Shown here in pieces: positions 35,197 through 43,919 of a stretch of DNA of 64,000 bases. Position numbers and translations under genes: made by a program. The first letter of the stretch is position 1, and each line of letters opens with the position of its first letter. Source of the stretch: Pseudoduganella rivuli (GTDB lineage Bacteria; Pseudomonadota; Gammaproteobacteria; Burkholderiales; Burkholderiaceae_D); the NCBI RefSeq assembly GCF_009674485.1, contig NZ_WKJJ01000004.1, forward strand, positions 379,567 through 443,566, in the 5' to 3' direction. Below the pieces are notes generated by a model. The model made no database searches, was not told where the DNA came from, and saw only the letters and a program-made list of their open reading frames with translations.

Positions 35197-37203
35197 TCAT
35201 GCCGCCGCCAGCTTGCGGGCGATCAGCTCTTCGTCACAGCGCGGGCAGAATGCGTGTTTTCCGCTCAGGTAGCCGTGCTTGGGGCAGATCGAAAAAGTGG
35301 GCGTGACCGTGATGTACGGCAGGCCGAACAGGGACAGCGCGCGGCGCACCAGCGTACGGCAGGCGTCGGCCGACGACAGTGCCTCTGTCATGTACAGGTG
35401 CAGCACGGTGCCGCCCGTGTATTTGCGTTGCAGCGCGTCCTGCTGTTCCAGCGCTTCGAACGGGTCGTCCGTGTACGCCACGGGTAATTGCGTGGAGTTG
35501 GTGTAGTAAGGCATGTCGGGCGTCCCCGCCTGCAGGATGGCGGGCCAGCGTTTGCGGTCCTCGCGCGCGAAACGGTAAGTCGTGCCTTCGGCCGGCGTGG
35601 CTTCCAGGTTGTACATGTGGCCCGTCTCGTCCTGGAACACCAGCAGGCGCGCCCGCACGTGGTCCAGCAGGCGCAGCGCGAACGCGTGGCCGTAGGCGCC
35701 GGCGATATCGGCCCCGCCGCCCGTGAAATTGCGGATCATTTCATTGACGCCGTTCACACCCAGCGTCGAGAAATGGTTGCGCAGGGTGCCCAGGTAGCGC
35801 CGCGTGTACGGGAACAAGCCATTGTCCACGTGGCGCTGGATCACCTTGCGCTTGATTTCCAGGCTTTGTTTGCCCAGTTCGAGCAAGCGGTCGAGCGCGG
35901 CCAGCAAGCCCGCTTCGTCGCCCTGGTGCAGGTAGCCCAGGCGCGCGCAATTGATGGTCACCACGCCCAGCGAGCCGGTTTGTTCGGCCGAACCGAACAG
36001 GCCGTTGCCGCGCTTGAGCAATTCGCGCAAGTCCAGCTGCAGGCGGCAGCACATGGAGCGGATCATGTTGGGCTTGAGTTCCGAATTGATAAAATTCTGG
36101 AAATACGGCAAGCCATAACGGGCCGTCATGTCGAACAGGCGCTGCGCGTTCGGGCTGTCCCAGTCGAAATCCGGTGTGATGTTGTAGGTCGGGATCGGGA
36201 ACGTGAACGCGCGCCCCTTGGCGTCGCCCGCCATCATGACGTCGATGTAGGCGCGGTTGATCATGTCCATTTCCACCTGCAGGTCGCCATATGTGAAGGG
36301 CATGGCCTGTCCGGCGATGTGCGGGATTTCTCCGCGCAAGTCTTCCGGGCATACCCAGTCGAACGTCAGGTTGGTGAATGGCGTTTGCGTGCCCCAGCGC
36401 GATGGCACGTTGAGGTTGTAGATCAATTCCTGCATGCACTGGCGCACGGCCGCGTCGTCCAACCCGTCGTTGCGCACGTACGGCGCCAGATACGTGTCGA
36501 AGGAACTGAACGCCTGCGCGCCGGCCCATTCGTTTTGCAGCGTGCCGAGGAAGTTCACGATCTGTCCCACCGCGCTCGACAGGTGGCGCGGCGGGCCCGA
36601 TTCGACCTTGCCGGGCACGCCGTTCAGTCCTTCGTTGAGCAGGGTGCGCAGCGACCAGCCGGTGCAATAGCCGGACAGCATGTCCAGGTCGTGGATGTGC
36701 AGGTCGGCGTTGCGGTGCGCCTGGCCGACTTCCGGCGGATACACGTGGTCCAGCCAGTAATTGGCGATCACCTTGCCGGATACGTTGAGGATCAGGCCCC
36801 CCAGCGAATAGCCCTGGTTGGCGTTGGCGTTGACCCGCCAGTCTTCGCGCCGCAGGTATTCGTTGATGGACGCTTCCACGTCGACCAGCGTGCGGGCATC
36901 CTGGCGCAAGTGGCGGTGCTGTTCGCGGTAGACGATATAGGCGCGCAGCGTGGCGCGGTGGCCCGCTTCGTACAGCGCCCGCTCGACCTGGTCCTGTACC
37001 TGCTCGACGTGCAAATCTTCAGGGTGGCGCAAGGTGGCCAGGTACATCAGCACCAGTTCCGTCAGCCGCTGCGCCAAGTCGGCGCCGAACTCGCCGGTAG
37101 CCAGGCCGGCGCGCAGCAGGGCGGAGTGGATTTTCGCCGCGTCAAAGGGTTGGATGGCGCCGTCGCGCTTGGCGATGCGGCATGGTGGGGATACGGCGAA
37201 CAT
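35197..37203 (-). CDS. nrdD: Anaerobic ribonucleoside-triphosphate reductase, main subunit (lacks glycyl-radical loop)
   Basis: A 668-residue class III reductase. An ATP-cone (IAKRDGAIQPFDAAKIHSAL) is followed by the catalytic barrel, with ANANQGYSLGGLILN near 123, INCARLGYLHQGDE near 420 and TGGGADIAGAYGHAFALRLL near 500. The protein stops at a zinc-ribbon like tail, CPKHGYLSG...CPRCDEELIARK. The glycyl-radical motif RxxGY that normally follows is absent and is found on the next gene. AGGAG precedes the ATG. An FNR-type box at 37289-37302 suits anaerobic expression. It supplies dNTPs in the absence of oxygen. Confidence 0.9.
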   Translation of the reverse strand: MFAVSPPCRIAKRDGAIQPFDAAKIHSALLRAGLATGEFGADLAQRLTELVLMYLATLRHPEDLHVEQVQDQVERALYEAGHRATLRAYIVYREQHRHLRQDARTLVDVEASINEYLRREDWRVNANANQGYSLGGLILNVSGKVIANYWLDHVYPPEVGQAHRNADLHIHDLDMLSGYCTGWSLRTLLNEGLNGVPGKVESGPPRHLSSAVGQIVNFLGTLQNEWAGAQAFSSFDTYLAPYVRNDGLDDAAVRQCMQELIYNLNVPSRWGTQTPFTNLTFDWVCPEDLRGEIPHIAGQAMPFTYGDLQVEMDMINRAYIDVMMAGDAKGRAFTFPIPTYNITPDFDWDSPNAQRLFDMTARYGLPYFQNFINSELKPNMIRSMCCRLQLDLRELLKRGNGLFGSAEQTGSLGVVTINCARLGYLHQGDEAGLLAALDRLLELGKQSLEIKRKVIQRHVDNGLFPYTRRYLGTLRNHFSTLGVNGVNEMIRNFTGGGADIAGAYGHAFALRLLDHVRARLLVFQDETGHMYNLEATPAEGTTYRFAREDRKRWPAILQAGTPDMPYYTNSTQLPVAYTDDPFEALEQQDALQRKYTGGTVLHLYMTEALSSADACRTLVRRALSLFGLPYITVTPTFSICPKHGYLSGKHAFCPRCDEELIARKLAAA

Positions 37204-37288
37204 GCAGGCTCCTGCTAAATGTAGTGGTGTGATCGGTGTTTCATGCTAGGTACGGACCTGCCGTGCCGCCATCTGCGCATGCAAATCC

Positions 37289-37302
37289 TTGATGCGGATT
37301 AA
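37289..37302 (-). promoter_or_regulatory. FNR-type box upstream of nrdD
   Basis: TTGAT-GCGG-ATTAA matches TTGAT-N4-ATCAA at nine of ten positions. Its centre is 92 bases upstream of the nrdD start codon, leaving room for a promoter with the box near -41.5. Confidence 0.65.
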
Positions 37303-37311
37303 GTCCGGGTT

Positions 37312-37695
37312 TTAATCCCAGTAGGCCGGCGGCCACGGCTGCCTGGTGACGGCCACCAGCACGATGTACAGCAGGGTGGCCAGCGCGGCCAGCAGCGCGG
37401 CGCGCCGCACGGCCGGCGCGCGGCCCCGTTTCAGGGCCACGGATCCGAGTACGATATACGCCACCAAGGCGCTCAATTTGGCCGCCAGCCACGGTTGCGT
37501 GAGCGGCGACTGGCCGCTCCACGCGGCCAGCGCCAATGCGCTGCCCAGCAGCACGGTGTCGACCAGGTGCGGCACCGCGCGCAAGGCGCGCGGCCAGGCC
37601 GCGCCGCGCCACATGAAGCCGCCGCGCAGCAGGAACAGCGTACCGCTGGCCGCCGCACAGCTCATGTGCAGCACCTTGAGCGCGTGGTAATCCAA
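37312..37695 (-). CDS. SirB-family membrane protein
   Basis: A 127-residue inner-membrane protein with four hydrophobic segments, opening DYHALKVLHMSCAAASGTLFLLRG and containing a PHLVDTVLLGSALAL segment, as in SirB/invasion gene expression up-regulator-like proteins. It starts three bases after the stop of the DUF2249 gene and so is the third gene of the norB unit. SirB-like genes are common next to NO reductase genes; biochemical role unknown. Confidence 0.8.
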   Translation of the reverse strand: MDYHALKVLHMSCAAASGTLFLLRGGFMWRGAAWPRALRAVPHLVDTVLLGSALALAAWSGQSPLTQPWLAAKLSALVAYIVLGSVALKRGRAPAVRRAALLAALATLLYIVLVAVTRQPWPPAYWD

Positions 37696-37698
37696 GCT

Positions 37699-37965
37699 TC
37701 AGCTCTCGCCGATGACGTGGAAATCGATCAGCACTTCGCCCGGCTGGCGCGATACATAGGCCACCCGTACCCCGGCGCCAAAGTACTGGTCGATTTGCCG
37801 CAGCAGCGGAACCGGATCGTGGTCATTGCAGAAGCGCATGGTTTCACCGGGTTGCAGCGCCTGCAGCGCGCCGAAAATGGCGGCGTGGCGGAAGCGCTTG
37901 GCGATGCCGCGCGCGTCAAACGCGTACAGGCCGGAAGCGGTGGGGGTGGAACAATCGTGTGGCAT
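37699..37965 (-). CDS. DUF2249 domain protein (second of three)
   Basis: An 88-residue protein with the DUF2249 fold: YAFDARGIAKRFRHAAIFGALQAL near 14, the HDP turn in MRFCNDHDPVPLLRQIDQYFG near 43, and a closing strand VLIDFHVIG. AAGGAG precedes the ATG at 37965. It lies 32 bases downstream of norB on the same strand. The HDP-type sequence differs from the other two copies (EP instead of DP in the turn), so it may be a distinct subgroup. Confidence 0.8.
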   Translation of the reverse strand: MPHDCSTPTASGLYAFDARGIAKRFRHAAIFGALQALQPGETMRFCNDHDPVPLLRQIDQYFGAGVRVAYVSRQPGEVLIDFHVIGES

Positions 37966-37997
37966 GGTCAATCTCCTTGGTGGTTGAGGTGAAACGG

Positions 37998-40286
37998 TTA
38001 TGCGCGCTGCCCGGTGGCGCCCGGGACCGTGGCGGTGGCCGGCCCGGGACGCTGGCCGCCGGCCCGCAGCAGGCGCCATGCGAACAGGGCCAGGAACAGC
38101 GTGCCGGCGGCAAACACGATGTCGCCGGGAACACGCAGCCAGACCAGTGTTTCCATGGTGGACGAGTGCACCACGTCGGCCGAGCGGGCGTACCACATGC
38201 CGCTGCTCACGCTGGCCCACGCCTGGTAGATCCCGGCCGGAACCAGCGACATGAAGACCATCATGGCCAGGCCGCCGTTCAGGCACCAGAACATCGGCGC
38301 CAGCAAGCGTTCCGGCCAGCTGTGCCGCGCGGACAGGCCGCGCAGGCAGAACAGCATCAGGCCGATGCCCAGCATGCCGTACACGCCGAACAGCGCCGCG
38401 TGGCCGTGGGCCGCCGTCATGTTCAAGCCCTGCATGTAGTACAGCGCCAGCGGGGTGTTGATGGAAAAGCCCAGCAGGCCCGCGCCGACGGTGTTCCAGA
38501 ACGCCACCGCGACGAAGCACAGGATGGGCCAGCGGTAAGCCGCCACCCAGGGCGCCGCGCTGGTGCGCTTGTAGGTATGCCACGCTTCGATGCCCAGCAT
38601 GGTCAGCGGCACCACTTCCAGCGCGGAGAACAGCGCGCCGATGGCGATGACGAACGTCGGGGTGCCCGTGAAGTACAGGTGGTGCAAGGTGCCAAGGATG
38701 CCGCCGAACAGGAACACGATGGTTTCCAGCACGATGGCGCTGTTGGCGCTGGCCGCGTGGATCAGGCCCAGGCGGGTGAACAGCAGCGCGATGACGGCGG
38801 TGGCGAACACTTCGAAGAAGCCTTCCACCCACAGGTGCACCAGCCACCAGCGCCAGTACTCGATCATCGAATAGTGGGTGCCTCGGTCCCAGGTCAGCGA
38901 CGTCGCATAGAAGCCGCCGATGCACAGGGCCGACAGGAAGACCATGACGATCAGGCCGCGGGTTTCGTGCGGACGGCGCAGTGCGGGCCACAGCGCGCGG
39001 CCCAGCAGGGTGACCCAGAACAGCAGGCCGACGAACAGCAGCATTTGCCAGACGCGGCCCATGCTGGTGAATTCCAGGCCCTGGTTGCCCAGCCAGAAGG
39101 CAAACGCGCTGCCTTTGCCCTGCAGGGTGCCGAGCCAGCCGCAGGCAGTGGATCCGGCGACGATGAACAGCAGCGCGTAGAACAGCAGATTGACGCCCAG
39201 TTTCTGGTATTTCGGCTCATGGCCCGAAATGGCCGGCGCGATGTACAGGCCGGTGGCCAGCCACGCGGTGGCGATCCACAGCACGGCGAACTGGGTGTGG
39301 ATGGTGCGGCTGACCACGAATGGCAGCACGTCCGCCAGCGGAATGCCGAAGAAGCTCTGGCCTTCCACCGCGTAGTGCGCGGTGACCACGCCCATCCCGA
39401 CCTGGGCCAGGATCAGCGCCACCACCACGAAGAAGTATTTGCGGGTGGCGCGCATCGACGGCGTCACCTTCAGGTTCAGCAGCGGATCGGCCTTGGCCGG
39501 GGCCGGATCGGCGCTTTCCCTGATGCGGCCATGGGCAAACACCATGGCCGCGATCGCGCCCAGCAGCAAGATTACGCTGGCGATCGACCAGATGCCGATG
39601 TTCGCGCCGGGTGTGTTGCCGGCCAGCGGTTCGTGCGGCCAGTTACTGGTGTAGGACAGGCCTTCGTGGCCGGGACGGTCGGCCGCGGCCGACCACGCGG
39701 ACCAGAAGAAGAATGCCGGCAGCGCGGAGCGTTCGGCCACGTCCGGCAGCGCGTTGGCGCGCATGGCGTACTGGCTGCGCAGCGCGTCGTAGCCGGGTTC
39801 CGTACTGAACAGCCCCATATAGTGGCGCGCCACCTGGTCGATGGCCTCGGCGCGTTCGGGCGTCACGACGATGGCGCCGCTGGCCGGGTCATAGGTATTG
39901 CCGCGCAATTCCTGGCGCAGGCGGGCGTCGAGCGCGGCTTGCTGTTCCCGGTTCAGCGTGGCATAAGGACGGCCATGGTCGCGCCGGGCCCAGATCTCGC
40001 GCAGCGCTTCGGCTTCGCGGTGCAGCCAGTCGGCCGACCAGTCGGGGGCGAGGTAGGAGCCGTGGCCCCAAACCGTGCCCAGTTGCTGGCCGCCGGCGCC
40101 CAGCCATGCCTGCTGTCCGCGCAGCACCTGGCCGGGGCCGAACAGGACGCGGCCGTCGGTACTGATGATCTGTTGGGGGATGGGCGGGGCGGCCAGGTAA
40201 ATCTCCGAGCCGACCCAGCCCAGCACTGCGAACGACATGGCGCAGATGATTGCGAGCCAGGTCCATAGTTTGCGTGTGGCGTGCAT
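37998..40286 (-). CDS. norB: Quinol-dependent nitric oxide reductase (qNor)
   Basis: A 762-residue single-subunit NO reductase that reduces NO to N2O with electrons from quinol. The N-terminal cytochrome c-like extension without haem (GPGQVLRGQQAWLGAGGQQLGTVWGHGSY near 47-80) identifies the quinol type. Twelve or more helices follow, with haem/FeB ligands in HTQFAVLWIATAWLATGLY, HLWVEGFFEVFATAVIALL and AHGHAALFGVYGMLG. The ATG at 40286 is chosen over 40349 because the membrane helix then starts at residue 8. An NsrR-like palindrome lies 51 bases upstream. It protects against, and respires, NO formed from nitrite. Confidence 0.92.
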   Translation of the reverse strand: MHATRKLWTWLAIICAMSFAVLGWVGSEIYLAAPPIPQQIISTDGRVLFGPGQVLRGQQAWLGAGGQQLGTVWGHGSYLAPDWSADWLHREAEALREIWARRDHGRPYATLNREQQAALDARLRQELRGNTYDPASGAIVVTPERAEAIDQVARHYMGLFSTEPGYDALRSQYAMRANALPDVAERSALPAFFFWSAWSAAADRPGHEGLSYTSNWPHEPLAGNTPGANIGIWSIASVILLLGAIAAMVFAHGRIRESADPAPAKADPLLNLKVTPSMRATRKYFFVVVALILAQVGMGVVTAHYAVEGQSFFGIPLADVLPFVVSRTIHTQFAVLWIATAWLATGLYIAPAISGHEPKYQKLGVNLLFYALLFIVAGSTACGWLGTLQGKGSAFAFWLGNQGLEFTSMGRVWQMLLFVGLLFWVTLLGRALWPALRRPHETRGLIVMVFLSALCIGGFYATSLTWDRGTHYSMIEYWRWWLVHLWVEGFFEVFATAVIALLFTRLGLIHAASANSAIVLETIVFLFGGILGTLHHLYFTGTPTFVIAIGALFSALEVVPLTMLGIEAWHTYKRTSAAPWVAAYRWPILCFVAVAFWNTVGAGLLGFSINTPLALYYMQGLNMTAAHGHAALFGVYGMLGIGLMLFCLRGLSARHSWPERLLAPMFWCLNGGLAMMVFMSLVPAGIYQAWASVSSGMWYARSADVVHSSTMETLVWLRVPGDIVFAAGTLFLALFAWRLLRAGGQRPGPATATVPGATGQRA

Positions 40287-40336
40287 GGCGTGGTTCCTGT
40301 TGTTGGTAATGAAAGGCATTGTAGGGCGGGGAAATA

Positions 40337-40359
40337 AAACATGCAGCACAAATATATGT
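40337..40359 (-). promoter_or_regulatory. NsrR-like operator upstream of norB
   Basis: A 23-base near-palindrome with half-sites AACATGCAGCA (40337-40347) and AAATATATGTT (40349-40359). Compared by eye with the NsrR consensus (AAGATGCATTT, one base, AAATACATCTT) it agrees at about 17 of 23 positions. NsrR is the usual NO-sensing repressor of norB. No nsrR gene is in the window. Confidence 0.55.
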
Positions 40360-40362
40360 TTA

Positions 40363-40376
40363 ATTGATCCAGGTTA
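40363..40376. promoter_or_regulatory. Degenerate Dnr/FNR-like site between norB and narK1
   Basis: TTGAT-CCAG-GTTAT matches the Dnr-type consensus TTGAT-N4-GTCAA at eight of ten positions. The same 14 bases recur at 48870-48883. Its centre is 83 bases from the norB start and 144 from the narK1 start. Confidence 0.45.
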
Positions 40377-40380
40377 TCCG

Positions 40381-40419
40381 GGCTAGCCGCCCTAGTCACT
40401 TTGGGGGAGTGGGCTAGCC
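40381..40419 (+). promoter_or_regulatory. CCTAGTC / GCTAGCC motif cluster upstream of narK1
   Basis: GGCTAGCC (40381-40388), CCTAGTC (40391-40397) and GGCTAGCC (40412-40419) occur within 40 bases. CCTAGTC is shared with the narG and moaA upstream regions. It does not fit the NarL heptamer TACYYMT in either direction, so its binding protein is unknown. Confidence 0.4.
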
Positions 40420-40513
40420 AGTTTGCCTCGCGCGGCTACACGTCAGGCGTATGGTTGACGGGCCCGCCGCCGCGTACCCTGACCTCATCTGATAACACGC
40501 CAGGAGAAGCCAG

Positions 40514-41773
40514 GTGTCTACGAATAACAAAGCAGGAATGGTGCTGGCCAGCAGCACCTTTGCCTTCACGATCTGTTTCGCCATTTGGATGATGTTCGCC
40601 GTGCTGGGCATCCCCATCAAGAAGATGCTGGACCTGAATGAAACCCAGTTTGGCTTGCTGGCGGCGACGCCGGTGCTGAGCGGCGCGCTGGTGCGGGTGC
40701 CGCTGGGGATCTGGTGCGACCGCTTCGGCGGACGCATCGTGTTTTTCCTGCTGATGCTGGCCACCGTGCCGGCCATCTACCTGATCGGGCGCGCCACTGA
40801 ATTCTGGCAATTCCTCGCACTGGGCCTGATGATCGGCCTGGCCGGCGGCTCGTTCTCGGTCGGCACGCCGTACGTGGCGCGCTGGTTCCCGAAAGAGCGG
40901 CGCGGCCTGGCGATGGGTATTTTCGGCGCCGGCAATTCCGGCTCGGCGCTGACCAAGTTCGTGGCGCCGGCCATCATCGCGGCGTGGGGCTGGCAGGCGC
41001 TGCCGACCGTGTACGCGGTGGCCATGCTGGCGACGGCGCTGCTGTTCTGGGCGTTCAGCGCCACCGATCCGTCGCACGTGAGCGCCGATACCACGTCGTT
41101 TTCCGAACAGCTGGCGGTGCTGAAAGATCGCCGCGTATGGCGCTATTGCCAGTACTACTCCGTGGTATTCGGCGGCTACGTCGGCCTGGCGCTGTGGATG
41201 ACCAAGTACTACGTGGCCGAATACGGCTTCGACCTGAAGCTGGCGGCGCTGCTGGCGGCCTGCTTTTCGCTGCCGGGCGGCGTGCTGCGTGCGCTGGGCG
41301 GCTGGATTTCCGACCGCTACGGCGCCTACAAGGTGACGTGGTGGGTGATGTGGGTGTGCTGGGTGTGCTTCTTCCTGCTGTCGTATCCGCCCACGTCGAT
41401 GATCGTCAAGACCGTCCATGGCCCGGTGCAGGTGGAACTGGCTGTCACGCCATGGATGTTCACCGGCCTGCTGTTCGTGGTCGGCATCGCGATGGCCATC
41501 GGCAAGGCGTCGGTCTTCAAGTTCATCGGCGACGAATTCGCCGGCAACATCGGCGCCGTATCGGGTGTGGTGGGCCTGGCGGGCGGCCTGGGCGGCTTCG
41601 TGCTGCCCATCATGTTCGGCGCGCTGCTGGACCTGACCGGCGTGCGCTCCAGCGCCTTCATGCTGTTGTACGGCACGGTCTGCGTTTCGCTGGTGTGCAT
41701 GCATTACTCGTTCCGCCCGGGGGAAAAACCTGCGCAGGCCAACCCTCTCAAGTCCGTCCCCAGGGCCGCATGA
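40514..41773 (+). CDS. narK1: Nitrate/proton symporter NarK1 (MFS)
   Basis: A 419-residue, 12-helix major facilitator protein of the NarK1 (NRT2) type, importing nitrate with protons. The first helix begins FAFTICFAIWMMFAVLGIPI, the conserved arginine is in GALVRVPLGIWCDRFGG near 58, and the nitrate signature GLAGGSFSVGTPYVARWFP lies near 112-130. It starts with GTG at 40514 after AGGAGAAG. It is followed by narK2; the pairing of a symporter and an antiporter is typical of denitrifiers. Confidence 0.9.
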   Translation: MSTNNKAGMVLASSTFAFTICFAIWMMFAVLGIPIKKMLDLNETQFGLLAATPVLSGALVRVPLGIWCDRFGGRIVFFLLMLATVPAIYLIGRATEFWQFLALGLMIGLAGGSFSVGTPYVARWFPKERRGLAMGIFGAGNSGSALTKFVAPAIIAAWGWQALPTVYAVAMLATALLFWAFSATDPSHVSADTTSFSEQLAVLKDRRVWRYCQYYSVVFGGYVGLALWMTKYYVAEYGFDLKLAALLAACFSLPGGVLRALGGWISDRYGAYKVTWWVMWVCWVCFFLLSYPPTSMIVKTVHGPVQVELAVTPWMFTGLLFVVGIAMAIGKASVFKFIGDEFAGNIGAVSGVVGLAGGLGGFVLPIMFGALLDLTGVRSSAFMLLYGTVCVSLVCMHYSFRPGEKPAQANPLKSVPRAA

Positions 41774-41827
41774 CCGTGAATCAGGCGGGAATCGACCGTG
41801 AATCAACCGTGAATCAACCGTGAATTA
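41773..41827 (+). repeat. Short tandem repeat between narK1 and narK2
   Basis: The 11-base unit ACCGTGAATCA occurs at 41773, 41795, 41806 and, with one change, 41817. It begins at the last base of the narK1 stop codon and fills most of the 68-base gap to narK2. It may be simple slippage DNA. Confidence 0.7.
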
Positions 41828-41841
41828 ACCATGGAGCCATC

Positions 41842-43227
41842 ATGAGCAAGTATTTGATCAATACGTGGGAACCCGAGGTTCCCGCATTCTGGCGCGCCAG
41901 CGGGCGCGATACCGCCAACCGCAACCTGTGGATTTCCATCCCGGCGCTGGCGCTGGCCTTTGCGGTCTGGATGGTGTGGAGCGTGGTGGTGGTGAACTTG
42001 CCGAATATCGGCTTCCAGTACAGCACCAACCAGCTGTTCTGGCTGACGGCGCTGCCGGGCCTGTCCGGGGCGACGCTGCGCATCTTTTATTCGTTCATGG
42101 TGCCTGTCTTTGGCGGGCGCAAATGGACGACGATTTCCACCGCGTCGCTGCTGATACCCGCCATCGGGATCGGCTATGCGGTGCAGGACGTGTCGACCAG
42201 TTATCCGACCATGCTGGTGCTGGCGTTGCTGTGCGGCTTTGGCGGCGGCAATTTCGCCTCATCGATGGCCAACATCAGCTTTTTCTTCCCGAAGGCGCAA
42301 AAGGGTTATGCGCTGGGGATGAATGCGGGGCTGGGCAACCTGGGCGTGTCGGCGGTGCAGTTCATCGTGCCGCTGGTGATCACGGCCGGCGTGTTCGGCG
42401 CCGTGGGCGGCGAACCGCAGACGGCCGTCAAGGCTGGCAAGACCAGCGCCATGTGGCTGCAAAACGCCGGCTTTATCTGGGTGCCGTTCATCGTGGCCAG
42501 CAGCCTGCTGGCCTGGTTCGGCATGAATGACCTGGCGTCGGCCAGGGCGTCGTTCGCCGAACAGGCGGTCATCTTCAAGCGCAAGCACAACTGGCTGATG
42601 TGCTGGCTGTATACCGGCTGCTTCGGTTCGTTCATTGGCTATTCGGCGGCGTTCCCGCTGCTGATCAAGACCCAGTTCCCCCAGATCGATCCGCTGCAGT
42701 ATGCCTTCCTCGGCCCGCTGGTCGGCGCGCTGGCCCGCGTGGCCGGCGGCATGATCGCCGACCGTATGGGCGGCGCCCGGGTCACGGTGTGGACCTTTGC
42801 CGGCATGATCGGCGCCGTGCTGGGCGTGCTGCAATTCTCGCCCCATGGCGGCGACGGCGGCAATTTCACGGGCTTCTTCTGGATGTTCATGCTGCTGTTC
42901 GCGGGCGCCGGCATCGGCAACGCGTCGACTTTCCGCATGATTCCCGTGATCTTCATGACCGAACGCCAGCGCGCGGCCGCCGGCAAGCCGAAAGCCGTGC
43001 AAGACCAGGCCATCGTCGACGCCAACAAGGAAGGCGCCGCCGTGCTGGGCTTCACGTCCGCGGTGGCGGCCTATGGCGCCTTCTTCATCCCGAAAAGCTA
43101 TGGCACCTCGATCGCGCTCACCGGCAGCCCGGATGCCGCGCTGTGGGCCTTCATCTGCTTTTACATGAGCTGCATCGCGCTGACGTGGTGGTGCTATGCA
43201 AGAAAGAACGCGGCGATGCCATGCTGA
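41842..43227 (+). CDS. narK2: Nitrate/nitrite antiporter NarK2 (MFS)
   Basis: A 461-residue MFS transporter of the NarK2 type, exchanging external nitrate for internal nitrite. The segment LTALPGLSGATLRIFYSFMVP holds the conserved substrate arginine near 78, and CGFGGGNFASSMANISFFFP near 133-153 is the nitrate signature. The longer cytoplasmic loop around 355-400 is typical of this type. Its last seven bases overlap the start of the downstream regulator gene. Confidence 0.9.
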   Translation: MSKYLINTWEPEVPAFWRASGRDTANRNLWISIPALALAFAVWMVWSVVVVNLPNIGFQYSTNQLFWLTALPGLSGATLRIFYSFMVPVFGGRKWTTISTASLLIPAIGIGYAVQDVSTSYPTMLVLALLCGFGGGNFASSMANISFFFPKAQKGYALGMNAGLGNLGVSAVQFIVPLVITAGVFGAVGGEPQTAVKAGKTSAMWLQNAGFIWVPFIVASSLLAWFGMNDLASARASFAEQAVIFKRKHNWLMCWLYTGCFGSFIGYSAAFPLLIKTQFPQIDPLQYAFLGPLVGALARVAGGMIADRMGGARVTVWTFAGMIGAVLGVLQFSPHGGDGGNFTGFFWMFMLLFAGAGIGNASTFRMIPVIFMTERQRAAAGKPKAVQDQAIVDANKEGAAVLGFTSAVAAYGAFFIPKSYGTSIALTGSPDAALWAFICFYMSCIALTWWCYARKNAAMPC

Positions 43228-43904
43228 AGCACACGATGGACCGCAAGCCGATCAGGGTGCAGGCATTCCTGGCGCAGGTGCCGCTGTTCAATTCCCTGAA
43301 GGACGAGGAACTGGACCAGATCGCGCTGGGCACGACGGAAGTGCGGGCGCAGAAGGGCGACGTCATTTTCCAGCGGGGCGACCCGTGCGAAGGGTTCCAC
43401 GTGGTGCTGTACGGCCAGGTCAAGCTGGCCTTCACGTCGGCGGGCGGCTCGGAGAAGGTCATCGAACTGATCGGCCCGGGCCACAGTTTCGGCGAAGCGC
43501 TGATGTTCATGGGCAAGCCGTACATCGTGACGGCGCAGGCCACGGAAGACACGCTGCTGCTGCACGTGGCCAAGCCGGCCATCTTCCGGGAAATCGAAGC
43601 CGATCCGGCATTTGCCCGCAAGATGCTGGCGGGCCTGAGCCAGCGCATGCACAGCCTGATGTGCGACCTGGAATCGTACACCCTGCGCACCGGAACCGAG
43701 CGGGTGGCGGGCTACCTGCTGCGGGGCGGGGCGGAAGAAGTCACGCTGCCGGTCGCGAAGTCCGTGCTGGCGTCGCGCCTGAACCTGACGCCGGAACATT
43801 TTTCACGGATCATGGCCGAGCTGGCGTCACGCCGCGTGATTGCCGTCAAGGGCCGCAAGGTGGCCATCCTGGACGCGGACGCGCTGGGCGCGTGCGCCGG
43901 CTAG
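43221..43904 (+). CDS. Crp/Fnr-family regulator, Dnr/NnrR type
   Basis: A 227-residue regulator with a cyclic-nucleotide-type beta barrel (GDVIFQRGDPCEGFHVVLYGQVKL near 46) and a C-terminal helix-turn-helix (LPVAKSVLASRLNLTPEHFSRIMAELASRRVI near 178). There are no N-terminal cysteines for an FNR-type iron-sulfur cluster, so it fits the Dnr/NnrR group, which senses NO through haem. E-x-x-S-R of the recognition helix (EHFSRIM) predicts TTGAT-type half-sites, matching boxes in this window. The ATG at 43221 overlaps the narK2 stop. It is likely the local activator of the NO and nitrate genes. Confidence 0.82.
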   Translation: MLKHTMDRKPIRVQAFLAQVPLFNSLKDEELDQIALGTTEVRAQKGDVIFQRGDPCEGFHVVLYGQVKLAFTSAGGSEKVIELIGPGHSFGEALMFMGKPYIVTAQATEDTLLLHVAKPAIFREIEADPAFARKMLAGLSQRMHSLMCDLESYTLRTGTERVAGYLLRGGAEEVTLPVAKSVLASRLNLTPEHFSRIMAELASRRVIAVKGRKVAILDADALGACAG

Positions 43905-43919
43905 GCGGCGGGAGGAAAG

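Noticed and set aside
40391..40397. CCTAGTC read as a NarL heptamer
   Set aside because: It does not fit TACYYMT on either strand; only AGGAGTA at 49370-49376 fits in reverse. Kept as an unexplained motif.
41773..41827. The 11-base tandem repeat considered as a CRISPR or iteron array
   Set aside because: There are only four short units and no spacers or replication genes; it looks like slippage between narK1 and narK2.
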